The notes beneath the pieces were generated by a model, which saw only the letters and a list, made by a program, of their open reading frames with translations, made no database searches and was not told where the DNA came from. From Trichostrongylus colubriformis (taxonomy: Eukaryota > Nematoda > Chromadorea > Rhabditida > Trichostrongylidae): a stretch of DNA of 64,000 nucleotides. Position numbers and translations under genes: made by a program. Shown one piece after another: positions 8,823 to 19,930 of the stretch. The stretch lies in contig OZ022259.1 in NCBI GenBank assembly GCA_963978905.1, positions 26,448,068 through 26,512,067 on the forward strand, read 5' to 3'. Position 1 is the first letter of the stretch. Every line of letters starts with the position of its first letter.

Positions 8823-11800
8823 GGTCCCGGGGAGATTTGAACTCCCTTGCAGGATTCAGAGTCCTGAGTGCTAACCGTTACACCACGAGACCGACAGCCG
8901 TTTCTTTCAGAAACTTTCAAGATCTGATACATATATTGATATCCATTGTAGAAAACAACGTCCAAGAAATAACAGTCGCAGTGGCAAAATTGTAGGTCCC
9001 GGGGAGATTTGAACTCCCGTCGCAGGATTCAGAGTCCTGAGTGCTAACCGCTACACCACGGGACCGACAGCCGTTTCTTCCACAAATTTTCAAGATCTGA
9101 TACCTTTATGGATACCATGAGAGAGGAAACAGCGTCCGAGAAATAACAGTCGCAGTGGCAAAATTGTAGGTCCCGGGGAGATTTGAACTCCCGTCGCAGG
9201 ATTCAGAGTCCTGAGTGCTAACCGCTACACCACGGGACCGACAGCCGTTTCTTTCACAAATTTTCAAGATCTGATACCTTTATCGATACCATGAGACAGG
9301 AAACAACGTCTAAGAGATAACAGTCGCAGTGGCAAAGTTGTAGGTCCCGGGGAGATTTGAACTCCCTTGCAGGATTCAGAGTCCTGAGTGCTAACCGCTA
9401 CACCACGGGACCGACAACCGTTTCTTTCAGAAACTTTCAAGATCTGATACCTTTATTGATATCCATTGTAGAAAACAACGTCTAAGAGATAACAGCCGCA
9501 GTGGCAAAGTTGTAGGTTCCGGGGAGATTTGAACTCCCTTGCAGGATTCAGAGTCCTGAGTGCTAACCGCTACACCACGGGACCGACAACCGTTTCTTTC
9601 ACAAATTTTCAAGATCTGATACCTTTATCGACACCATGAGGGAGGAGACAACGTCCAAGAAATAACAGTCGCAGTGGCAAAATTGTAGGTCCCGGGGAGA
9701 TTTGAACTCCCGTCGCAGGATTCAGAGTCCTGAGTGCTAACCGCTACTCCACGGGACCGACAGCCGTTTCTTTCACAAATTTTCAAGATCTGATACCTTT
9801 ATGGATACCATGAGGGAGGAGACAACGTCCAAGAAATAACAGTCGCAGTGGCAAAATTGTAGGTCCCGGGGAGATTTGAACTCCCGTCGCAGGATTCAGA
9901 GTCCTGAGTGCTAACCGCTACACCACGGGACCGACAGCCGTTTCTTTCACAAATTTTCAAGATCTGATACCTTTATCGATACCATGAGACAGGAAACAAC
10001 GTCTAAGAGATAACAGTCGCAGTGGCAAAGTTGTAGGTCCCGGGGAGATTTGAACTCCCTTGCAGGATTCAGAGTCCTGAGTGCTAACCGTTACACCACG
10101 AGACCGACAACCGTTTCTTTCAGAAACTTTCAAGATCTGATACCTTTATTGATATCCATTGTAGAAAACAACGTCTAAGAGATAACAGCCGCAGTGGCAA
10201 AGTTGTAGGTTCCGGGGAGATTTGAACTCCCTTGCAGGATTCAGAGTCCTGAGTGCTAACCGCTACACCACGGGACCGACAGCCGTTTCTTTCACAATTT
10301 CAAGATCTGATACCTTTATCGACACCATGAGAGAGGAGACAACGTCCAAGAAATAACAGTCGCAGTGGCAAAATTGTAGGTCCCGGGAAGATTTGAACTC
10401 CCTTGTAGGATTCAGAGTCCTGAGTGCTAACCGTTACATCACGAGACCGACAGCCGTTTCTTTCACAAATTTTCAAGATCTGATACCTTTATGGATACCA
10501 TGAGAGAGGAAACAGCGTCCGAGAAATAACAGTCGCAGTGGCAAAATTGTAGGTCCCGGGGAGATTTGAACTCCCTTGCAGGATTCAGAGTCCTGAGTGC
10601 TAACCGCTACACCACGGGACCGACAACCGTTTCTTTCAGAAACTTTCAAGATCTGATACCTCTATTGATATCCATTGTAGAAAACAACGTCTAAGAGATA
10701 ACAGCCGCAGTGGCAAAGTTGTAGGTTCCGGGGAGATTTGAACTCCCTTGCAGGATTCAGAGTCCTGAGTGCTAACCGCTACACCACGGGACCGACAACC
10801 GTTTCTTTCACAAATTTTCAAGATCTGATACCTTTATCGACACCATGAGGGAGGAGACAACGTCCAAGAAATAACAGTCGCAGTGGCAAAATTGTAGGTC
10901 CCGGGGAGATTTGAACTCCCGTCGCAGGATTCAGAGTCCTGAGTGCTAACCGCTACACCACGGGACCGACAGCCGTTTCTTTCACAAATTTTCAAGATCT
11001 GATACCTTTATCGATACCATGAGACAGGAAACAACGTCTAAGAGATAACAGTCGCAGTGGCAAAGTTGTAGGTCCCGGGGAGATTTGAACTCCCTTGCAG
11101 GATTCAGAGTCCTGAGTGCTAACCGTTACACCACGAGACCGACAGCCGTTTCTTTCAGAAACTTTCAAGATCTGATACATATATTGATATCCATTGTAGA
11201 AAACAACGTCCAAGAAATAACAGTCGCAGTGGCAAAATTGTAGGTCCCGGGGAGATTTGAACTCCCGTCGCAGGATTCAGAGTCCTGAGTGCTAACCGCT
11301 ACACCACGGGACCGACAGCCGTTTCTTCCACAAATTTTCAAGATCTGATACCTTTATGGATACCATGAGAGAGGAAACAGCGTCCGAGAAATAACAGTCG
11401 CAGTGGCAAAATTGTAGGTCCCGGGGAGATTTGAACTCCGGTCGCAGGATTCAGAGTCCTGAGTGCTAACCGCTACACCACGGGACCGACAGCCGTTTCT
11501 TTCACAAATTTTCAAGATCTGATACCTTTATCGATACCATGAGACAGGAAACAACGTCTAAGAGATAACAGTCGCAGTGGCAAAGTTGTAGGTCCCGGGG
11601 AGATTTGAACTCCCTTGCAGGATTCAGAGTCCTGAGTGCTAACCGCTACACCACGGGACCGACAACCGTTTCTTTCAGAAACTTTCAAGATCTGATACCT
11701 TTATTGATATCCATTGTAGAAAACAACGTCTAAGAGATAACAGCCGCAGTGGCAAAGTTGTAGGTTCCGGGGAGATTTGAACTCCCTTGCAGGATTCAGA

Positions 11801-12523
11801 GTCCTGAGTGCTAACCGCTACACCACGGGACCGACAGCCGTTTCTTTCACAAATTTTCAAGATCTGATACCTTTATCGATACCATGAGACAGGAAACAAC
11901 GTCTAAGAGATAACAGTCGCAGTGGCAAAGTTGTAGGTCCCGGGGAGATTTGAACTCCCTTGCAGGATTCAGAGTCCTGAGTGCTAACCGCTACACCACG
12001 GGACCGACAACCGTTTCTTTCACAAATTTTCAAGATCTGATACCTTTATGGATACCATGAGAGAGGAAACAGCGTCCAAGAAATAACAGTCGCAGTGGCA
12101 AAATTGTAGGTCCCGGGAAGATTTGAACTCCCTTGTAGGATTCAGAGTCCTGAGTGCTAACCGTTACATCACGAGACCGACAGCCGTTTCTTTCACAAAT
12201 TTTCAAGATCTGATACCTTTATGGATACCATGAGAGAGGAAACAGCGTCCGAGAAATAACAGTCGCAGTGGCAAAATTGTAGGTCCCGGGGAGATTTGAA
12301 CTCCCTTGCAGGATTCAGAGTCCTGAGTGCTAACCGCTACACCACGGGACCGACAACCGTTTCTTTCAGAAACTTTCAAGATCTGATACCTCTATTGATA
12401 TCCATTGTAGAAAACAACGTCTAAGAGATAACAGCCGCAGTGGCAAAGTTGTAGGTTCCGGGGAGATTTGAACTCCCTTGCAGGATTCAGAGTCCTGAGT
12501 GCTAACCGCTACACCACGGGACC
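8823..12523 (-). tRNA. tRNA-Gln(CUG) cluster, copies 51-72
   Basis: Lower coordinates with class: 8823k, 8995v, 9169v, 9343a, 9515b, 9688v, 9862v, 10036k, 10208b, 10379c, 10552a, 10724b, 10897v, 11071k, 11243v, 11417v, 11591a, 11763b, 11936a, 12109c, 12282a, 12454b. The run k-v-v-a-b occurs at 8823 and again at 11071. Copy 9688 has U11A, a D-stem mismatch. Copy 11417 has G49C, which unpairs the base of the T stem. The spacer just above 10277 lacks 2 bp (CACAATTTC in place of CACAAATTTTC). Confidence 0.93.
9688..9758 (-). tRNA. tRNA-Gln(CUG) class v copy with a D-stem mismatch
   Basis: The plus strand CCGCTACTCC gives U11A on the minus strand, an A11-A24 clash in the D stem. The change is private to this copy in the window, so it is probably recent. 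Confidence 0.75.
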
Positions 12524-12689
12524 GACAACCGTTTCTTTCACAAATTTTCAAGATCTGATACCTTTATCGACACCATGAGGGAGGAGACAACGTCCAAGAA
12601 ATAACAGTCGCAGTGGCAAAGTTGTAGGTCCCGGGGAGATTTGAACTCCCTTGCAGGATTCAGAGTCCTGAGTGCTAACCGCTACACCA

Positions 12690-14920
12690 CGGGACCAACA
12701 ACCGTTTCTCTCAGAACCTTTCAAGATCTGATACCTTTATTGATATCCATTGTAGAAAACAACGTCTAAGAGATAACAGCCGCAGTGGCAAAATTGTAGG
12801 TCCCGGGGAGATTTGAACTCCCTTGCAGGATTCAGAGTCCTGAGTGCTAACCGCTACACCACGGGACCGACAACCGTTTCTTTCACAAATTTTCAAGATC
12901 TGATACCTTTATCGACACCATGAGAGAGGAGACAACGTCCAAGAAATAACAGTCGCAGTGGCAAAATTGTAGGTCCCGGGAAGATTTGAACTCCCTTGCA
13001 GGATTCAGAGTCCTGAGTGCTAACCGTTACATCACGAGACCGACAGCCGTTTCTTTCACAAATTTTCAAGATCTGATACCTTTATCGACACCATGAGAGA
13101 GGAGACAACGTCCAAGAAATAACAGTCGCAGTGGCAAAATTGTAGGTCCCGGGGAGATTTGAACTCCCGTCGCAGGATTCAGAGTCCTGAGTGCTCACCG
13201 CTACACCACGGGACCTGCAGCCGTTTCTTCCACAAATTTTCAAGATCTGATACCTTTATGGATACCATGAGAGAGGAAACAGCGTCCGAGAAATAACAGT
13301 CGCAGTGGCAAAATTGTAGGTCCCGAGGAGATTTGAACTCCCTTGCAGGATTCAGAGTCCTGAGTGCTAACCGTTACATCACGAGACCGACAGCCGTTTC
13401 TTTCACAAATTTTCAAGATCTGATACCTTTATTGATATCCATTGTAGAAAACAACGTCTAAGAGATAACAGCCGCAGTGGCAAAGTTGTAGGTTCCGGGG
13501 AGATTTGAACTCCCTTGCAGGGTTCAGAGTCCTGAGTGCTAACCGCTACACCACGGGACCGACAGCCGTTTCTTTCACAAATTTTCAAGATCTGATACCT
13601 TTATCGACACCATGAGAGAGGAGACAACATCCAAGAAATAACAGTCGCAGTGGCAAAATTGTAGGTCCCGGGGAGATTTGAACTCCCTTGCAGGATTCAG
13701 AGTCCTGAGTGCTAACCGTTACATCACGAGACCGACAGCCGTTTCTTTCACAAATTTTCAAGATCTGATACCTTTATCGACACCATGAGAGAGGAGACAA
13801 CGTCCAAGAAATAACAGTCGCAGTGGCAAATTTGTAGGTCCCGGGGAGATTTGAACTCCCTTGCAGGATTCAGAGTCCTGAGTGCTAACCGCTACACCAC
13901 GGGACCGACAACCGTTTCTCTCAGAACCTTTCAAGATCTGATACCTCTATTGATATCCATTGTAGAAAACAACGTCTAAGAGATAACAGCCGCAGTGGCA
14001 AAGTTGTAGGTTCAGGGGAGATTTGAACTCCCTTGCAGGATTCAGAGTCCTGAGTGCTAACCGCTACACCACGGGACCGACAGCCGTTTCTTTCACAAAT
14101 TTTCAAGATCTGATACCTTTATTGATATCCATTGTAGAAAACAACGTCTAAGAGATAACAGCCGCAGTGGCAAAGTTGTAGGTTCCGGGGAGATTTGAAC
14201 TCCCTTGCAGGATTCAGAGTCCTGAGTGCTAACCGCTACACCACGGGACCGACAGCCGTTTCTTTCACAAATTTTCAAGATCTGATACCTTTATCGACAC
14301 CATGAGAGAGGAGACAACGTCCAAGAAATAACAGTCGCAGTGGCAAAATTGTAGGTCCCGGGGAGATTTGAACTCCCTTGCAGGATTCAGAGTCCTGAGT
14401 GCTAACCGTTACATCACGAGACCGACAGCCGTTTCTTTCACAAATTTTCAAGATCTGATACCTTTATCGACACCATGAGAGAGGAGACAACGTCCAAGAA
14501 ATAACAGTCGCAGTGGCAAAATTGTAGGTCCGGGGAGATTTGAACTCCCGTCGCAGGATTCAGAGTCCTGAGTGCTAACCGCTACACCACGGGACCAACA
14601 ACCGTTTCTCTCAGAACCTTTCAAGATCTGATACCTTTATTGATATCCATTGTAGAAAACAACGTCTAAGAGATAACAGCCGCAGTGGCAAAATTGTAGG
14701 TCCCGGGGAGATTTGAACTCCCTTGCAGGATTCAGAGTCCTGAGTGCTAACCGCTACACCACGGGACCGACAACCGTTTCTTTCACAAATTTTCAAGATC
14801 TGATACCTTTATCGACACCATGAGAGAGGAGACAACGTCCAAGAAATAACAGTCGCAGTGGCAAAATTGTAGGTCCCGGGAAGATTTGAACTCCCTTGCA
14901 GGATTCAGAGTCCTGAGTGC
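12690..14920. repeat. 13-unit segment repeated at 19253-21483 (offset 6,563 bp)
   Basis: Rare marks agree at a constant offset: U39C at 13491/20054, the GTTCAGGGG acceptor at 14009/20572, AAATTTG at 13837/20400 and an ACATCC spacer variant. The classes diverge at both ends. Confidence 0.85.
14527..14596 (-). pseudogene. tRNA-Gln(CUG)-like, class d copy with one acceptor base missing
   Basis: The plus strand begins GGTCCGGGG, one C short, so the 3' acceptor strand has only six bases against the seven of GGTCCCG and one 5' base must bulge. The variable loop is the 4-nt CGAC form, so the total length equals class a. Spacers on the 5' side begin CAACAACCG. I find 18 copies: 14527, 16600, 19190, 21090, 22126, 24199, 27307, 29034, 32142, 34042, 36115, 39570, 41125, 43198, 45275, 50115, 55302, 59283. 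A shifted acceptor would misplace the CCA end and the 3' cleavage site, so a pseudogene is likely. Confidence 0.75.
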
Positions 14921-15389
14921 TAACCGTTACATCACGAGACCGACAGCCGTTTCTTTCACAAATTTTCAAGATCTGATACCTTTATCGACACCATGAGAGA
15001 GGAGACAACGTCCAAGAAATAACAGTCGCAGTGGCAAAATTGTAGGTCCCGGGGAGATTTGAACTCCCTTGCAGGATTCAGAGTCCTGAGTGCTAACCGC
15101 TACACCACGGGACCGACAACCGTTTCTCTCAGAACCTTTCAAGATCTGATACCTTTATTGATATATATTGTAGAAAAGAACGTCTAAGAGATAACAGCCG
15201 CAGTGGCAAAGTTGTAGGTTCCGGGGAGATTTGAACTCCCTTGCAGGATTCAGAGTCCTGAGTGCTAACCGCTACACCACGGGACCGACAGCCGTTTCTT
15301 TCACAAATTTTCAAGATCTGATACCTTTATCGACACCATGAGAGAGGAGACAACGTCTAAGAGATAACAGTCGCAGTGGCAAAGTTGTA

Positions 15390-15459
15390 GGTTCCGGGAA
15401 GATTTGAACTCCCTTGCAGGATTCAGAGTCCTGAGTGCTAACCGTTACATCACGAGACC
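15390..15459 (-). pseudogene. tRNA-Gln(CUG)-like, bc chimera
   Basis: The copy joins a class b 3' half (GGTTCC with C4-A69, CTTT run) to a class c 5' half (G10A, G15A, C5U). Such a copy could arise by exchange or conversion inside the 70-bp gene. Others of this type lie at 18327, 22989, 25580, 26444, 30415, 31279, 34905, 36978, 41988 and 63261. With both acceptor and A box damaged it is one of the least likely to work. Confidence 0.7.
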
Positions 15460-15907
15460 GACAGCCGTTTCTTTCACAAATTTTCAAGATCTGATACCTT
15501 TATCGACACCATGAGAGAGGAGACAACGTCCAAGAAATAACAGTCGCAGTGGCAAAATTGTAGGTCCCGGGGAGATTTGAACTCCCTTGCAGGATTCAGA
15601 GTCCTGAGTGCTAACCGCTACACCACGGGACCGACAACCGTTTCTCTCAGAACCTTTCAAGATCTGATACCTTTATTGATATATATTGTAGAAAAGAACG
15701 TCTAAGAGATAACAGCCGCAGTGGCAAAGTTGTAGGTTCCGGGGAGGTTTGAACTCCCTTGCAGGATTCAGAGTCCTGAGTGCTAACCGCTACACCACGG
15801 GACCGACAGCCGTTTCTTTCACAAATTTTCAAGATCTGATACCTTTATCGACACCATGAGAGAGGAGACAACGTCTAAGAGATAACAGTCGCAGTGGCAA
15901 AGTTGTA

Positions 15908-15978
15908 GGTTCCGGGGAGATTTGAACTCCCGTCGCAGGATTCAGAGTCCTGAGTGCTAACCGCTACACCACGGGACC
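15908..15978 (-). tRNA. tRNA-Gln(CUG), bv chimera
   Basis: The copy combines the b acceptor mismatch (GGTTCC, C4-A69) and the CTTT run with the 4-nt variable loop normally seen with a perfect acceptor. The junction must lie between the acceptor 3' strand and the variable loop, within about 25 bp. Copies at 23507, 35423, 37496, 40433 and 42506 match it, and each is followed by a class x copy, so the pair is copied as one unit. Confidence 0.75.
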
Positions 15979-16081
15979 GACAGCCGTTTCTTCCACAAAT
16001 TTTCAAGATCTGATACCTTTATGGATACCATGAGAGAGGAAACAGCGTCCGAGAAATAACAGTCGTAGTGGCAAAATTGTA

Positions 16082-16151
16082 GGTCCCTGGGAGATTTGAA
16101 CTCCCTTGCAGTCCTCAGAGTCCTGAGTGCTAACCGCTACACCACGGGACC
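16082..16151 (-). pseudogene. tRNA-Gln-like, class x copy with broken anticodon stem
   Basis: The 3' side of the anticodon arm reads GAGGACTG where others have GAATCCTG. The stem CAGGA then faces GACTG, with 30-40 and 31-39 unpaired, and A38 becomes G. The acceptor also has a G7-A66 clash (GGTCCCTGGG on the plus strand). The anticodon letters are still CTG. The spacer beside it has CGTAGTGG for CGCAGTGG. Six copies exist: 16082, 23681, 35597, 37670, 40607 and 42680, each directly above a bv copy. A working tRNA is unlikely. Confidence 0.8.
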
Positions 16152-17719
16152 GACAGCCGTTTCTTTCACAAATTTTCAAGATCTGATACCTTTATTGATA
16201 TCCATTGTAGAAAACAACGTCTAAGAGATAACAGCCGCAGTGGCAAAGTTGTAGGTTCCGGGGAGATTTGAACTCCCTTGCAGGATTCAGAGTCCTGAGT
16301 GCTAACCGCTACACCACGGGACCGACAGCCGTTTCTTTCACAAATTTTCAAGATCTGATACCTTTATCGACACCATGAGAGAGGAGACAACGTCCAAGAA
16401 ATAACAGTCGCAGTGGCAAAATTGTAGGTCCCGGGGAGATTTGAACTCCCTTGCAGGATTCAGAGTCCTGAGTGCTAACCGTTACATCACGAGACCGACA
16501 GCCGTTTCTTTCACAAATTTTCAAGATCTGATACCTTTATCGACACCATGAGAGAGGAGACAACGTCCAAGAAATAACAGTCGCAGTGGCAAAATTGTAG
16601 GTCCGGGGAGATTTGAACTCCCGTCGCAGGATTCAGAGTCCTGAGTGCTAACCGCTACACCACGGGACCAACAACCGTTTCTCTCAGAACCTTTCAAGAT
16701 CTGATACCTTTATTGATATCCATTGTAGAAAACAACGTCTAAGAGATAACAGCCGCAGTGGCAAAATTGTAGGTCCCGGGGAGATTTGAACTCCCTTGCA
16801 GGATTCAGAGTCCTGAGTGCTAACCGCTACACCACGGGACCGACAACCGTTTCTTTCACAAATTTTCAAGATCTGATACCTTTATCGACACCATGAGAGA
16901 GGAGACAACGTCCAAGAAATAACAGTCGCAGTGGCAAAATTGTAGGTCCCGGGAAGATTTGAACTCCCTTGCAGGATTCAGAGTCCTGAGTGCTAACCGT
17001 TACATCACGAGACCGACAGCCGTTTCTTTCACAAATTTTCAAGATCTGATACCTTTATCGATACCATGAGATAGGAAACAACGTCTAAGAGATAACAGTC
17101 GCAGTGGCAAAGTTGTAGGTTCCGGGGAGATTTGAACTCCCTTGCAGGATTCAGAGTCCTGAGTGCTAACCGCTACACCACGGGACCGACAACCGTTTCT
17201 CTCAGAACCTTTCAAGATCTGATACCTTTATTGATATATATTGTAGAAAAGAACGTCTAAGAGATAACAGCCGCAGTGGCAAAGTTGTAGGTTCCGGGGA
17301 GATTTGAACTCCCTTGCAGGATTCAGAGTCCTGAGTGCTAACCGCTACACCACGGGACCGACAGCCGTTTCTTTCACAAATTTTCAAGATCTGATACCTT
17401 TATCGACACCATGAGAGAGGAGACAACGTCCAAGAAATAACAGTCGCAGTGGCAAAATTGTAGGTCCCGGGAAGATTTGAACTCCCTTGCAGGATTCAGA
17501 GTCCTGAGTGCTAACCGTTACATCACGAGACCGACAGCCGTTTCTTTCACAAATTTTCAAGATCTGATACCTTTATCGATACCATGAGATAGGAAACAAC
17601 GTCTAAGAGATAACAGTCGCAGTGGCAAAGTTGTAGGTTCCGGGGAGATTTGAACTCCCTTGCAGGATTCAGAGTCCTGAGTGCTAACCGCTACACCACG
17701 GGACCGACAACCGTTTCTT

Positions 17720-19930
17720 TCACAAATTTTCAAGATCTGATACCTTTATCGACACCATGAGAGAGGAGACAACGTCCAAGAAATAACAGTCGCAGTGGCA
17801 AAATTGTAGGTCCCGGGAAGATTTGAACTCCCTTGCAGGATTCAGAGTCCTGAGTGCTAACCGTTACATCACGAGACCGACAGCCGTTTCTTTCACAAAT
17901 TTTCAAGATCTGATACCTTTATCGATACCATGAGATAGGAAACAACGTCTAAGAGATAACAGTCGCAGTGGCAAAGTTGTAGGTTCCGGGGAGATTTGAA
18001 CTCCCTTGCAGGATTCAGAGTCCTGAGTGCTAACCGCTACACCACGGGACCGACAACCGTTTCTCTCAGAACCTTTCAAGATCTGATACCTTTATTGATA
18101 TATATTGTAGAAAAGAACGTCTAAGAGATAACAGCCGCAGTGGCAAAGTTGTAGGTTCCGGGGAGATTTGAACTCCCTTGCAGGATTCAGAGTCCTGAGT
18201 GCTAACCGCTACACCACGGGACCGACAGCCGTTTCTTTCACAAATTTTCAAGATCTGATACCTTTATCGACACCATGAGAGAGGAGACAACGTCTAAGAG
18301 ATAACAGTCGCAGTGGCAAAGTTGTAGGTTCCGGGAAGATTTGAACTCCCTTGCAGGATTCAGAGTCCTGAGTGCTAACCGTTACATCACGAGACCGACA
18401 ACCGTTTCTTTCAGAAACTTTCAAGATCTGATACCTTTATTGATATCCATTGTAGAAAACAACGTCTAAGAGATAACAGCCGCAGTGGCAAAGTTGTAGG
18501 TTCCGGGGAGATTTGAACTCCCTTGCAGGATTCAGAGTCCTGAGTGCTAACCGCTACACCACGGGACCGACAGCCGTTTCTTTCACAAATTTTCAAGATC
18601 TGATACCTTTATCGATACCATGAGACAGGAAACAACGTCTAAGAGATAACAGTCGCAGTGGCAAAGTTGTAGGTCCCGGGGAGATTTGAACTCCCTTGCA
18701 GGATTCAGAGTCCTGAGTGCTAACCGCTACACCACGGGACCGACAACCGTTTCTTTCAGAAACTTTCAAGATCTGATACCTTTATTGATATCCATTGTAG
18801 AAAACAACGTCTAAGAGATAACAGCCGCAGTGGCAAAGTTGTAGGTTCCGGGGAGATTTGAACTCCCTTGCAGGATTCAGAGTCCTGAGTGCTAACCGCT
18901 ACACCACGGGACCGACAGCCGTTTCTTTCACAAATTTTCAAGATCTGATACCTTTATCGACACCATGAGAGAGGAGACAACGTCCAAGAAATAACAGTCG
19001 CAGTGGCAAAATTGTAGGTCCCGGGGAGATTTGAACTCCCTTGCAGGATTCAGAGTCCTGAGTGCTAACCGTTACATCACGAGACCGACAGCCGTTTCTT
19101 TCACAAATTTTCAAGATCTGATACCTTTATCGACACCATGAGAGAGGAGACAACGTCCAAGAAATAACAGTCGCAGTGGCAAAATTGTAGGTCCGGGGAG
19201 ATTTGAACTCCCGTCGCAGGATTCAGAGTCCTGAGTGCTAACCGCTACACCACGGGACCAACAACCGTTTCTCTCAGAACCTTTCAAGATCTGATACCTT
19301 TATTGATATCCATTGTAGAAAACAACGTCTAAGAGATAACAGCCGCAGTGGCAAAATTGTAGGTCCCGGGGAGATTTGAACTCCCTTGCAGGATTCAGAG
19401 TCCTGAGTGCTAACCGCTACACCACGGGACCGACAACCGTTTCTTTCACAAATTTTCAAGATCTGATACCTTTATCGACACCATGAGAGAGGAGACAACG
19501 TCCAAGAAATAACAGTCGCAGTGGCAAAATTGTAGGTCCCGGGAAGATTTGAACTCCCTTGCAGGATTCAGAGTCCTGAGTGCTAACCGTTACATCACGA
19601 GACCGACAGCCGTTTCTTTCACAAATTTTCAAGATCTGATACCTTTATCGACACCATGAGAGAGGAGACAACGTCCAAGAAATAACAGTCGCAGTGGCAA
19701 AATTGTAGGTCCCGGGGAGATTTGAACTCCCGTCGCAGGATTCAGAGTCCTGAGTGCTCACCGCTACACCACGGGACCTGCAGCCGTTTCTTCCACAAAT
19801 TTTCAAGATCTGATACCTTTATGGATACCATGAGAGAGGAAACAGCGTCCGAGAAATAACAGTCGCAGTGGCAAAATTGTAGGTCCCGAGGAGATTTGAA
19901 CTCCCTTGCAGGATTCAGAGTCCTGAGTGC
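17720..19930. repeat. 13-unit segment repeated at 25837-28050 (offset 8,117 bp)
   Basis: The order c-b-b-bc-b-a-b-c-d-a-c-v and the TGCAG spacer agree. The segments part at 19,941/28,058, where a class c 5' end faces a class a 5' end. Confidence 0.82.

Larger units (their letters stand above)
12627..17705 (-). tRNA. tRNA-Gln(CUG) cluster, copies 73-102
   Basis: Lower coordinates with class: 12627a, 12799a, 12972c, 13145v, 13319c, 13491b, 13664c, 13837a, 14009b, 14181b, 14354c, 14527d, 14699a, 14872c, 15045a, 15217b, 15390bc, 15563a, 15735b, 15908bv, 16082x, 16254b, 16427c, 16600d, 16772a, 16945c, 17118b, 17290b, 17463c, 17636b. Classes d, x and bc first appear here. Copy 13491 has U39C, which unpairs the top of the anticodon stem. 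Copy 14009 adds a C6-U67 mismatch to the b acceptor lesion. Copy 15735 has U60C in the T loop. Spacers with an ATATATTG variant and spacers with GATAGGAAAC start in this domain. Confidence 0.92.
14130..17713. repeat. About 21-unit segment repeated at 21729-25312 (offset 7,599 bp)
   Basis: The order from 14181b to 17636b matches 21780b to 25235b, including the d copies, the bc copy, and the bv-x pair. The one difference I noticed is U60C at 15735, absent from 23334. It overlaps the 6,563-bp segment, so the two exchanges were nested. Confidence 0.85.

Noticed and set aside
15162..15172. TATATA-like motif in ATATATTG spacers as an upstream tRNA TATA box
   Set aside because: It lies about 46-56 bases upstream of the gene, farther than the usual position near -30, and occurs only in one spacer variant above genes of no special quality.
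16082..16151. A second anticodon in class x copies
   Set aside because: The changes fall in the 3' stem and at position 38. The triplet at 34-36 is still CTG.
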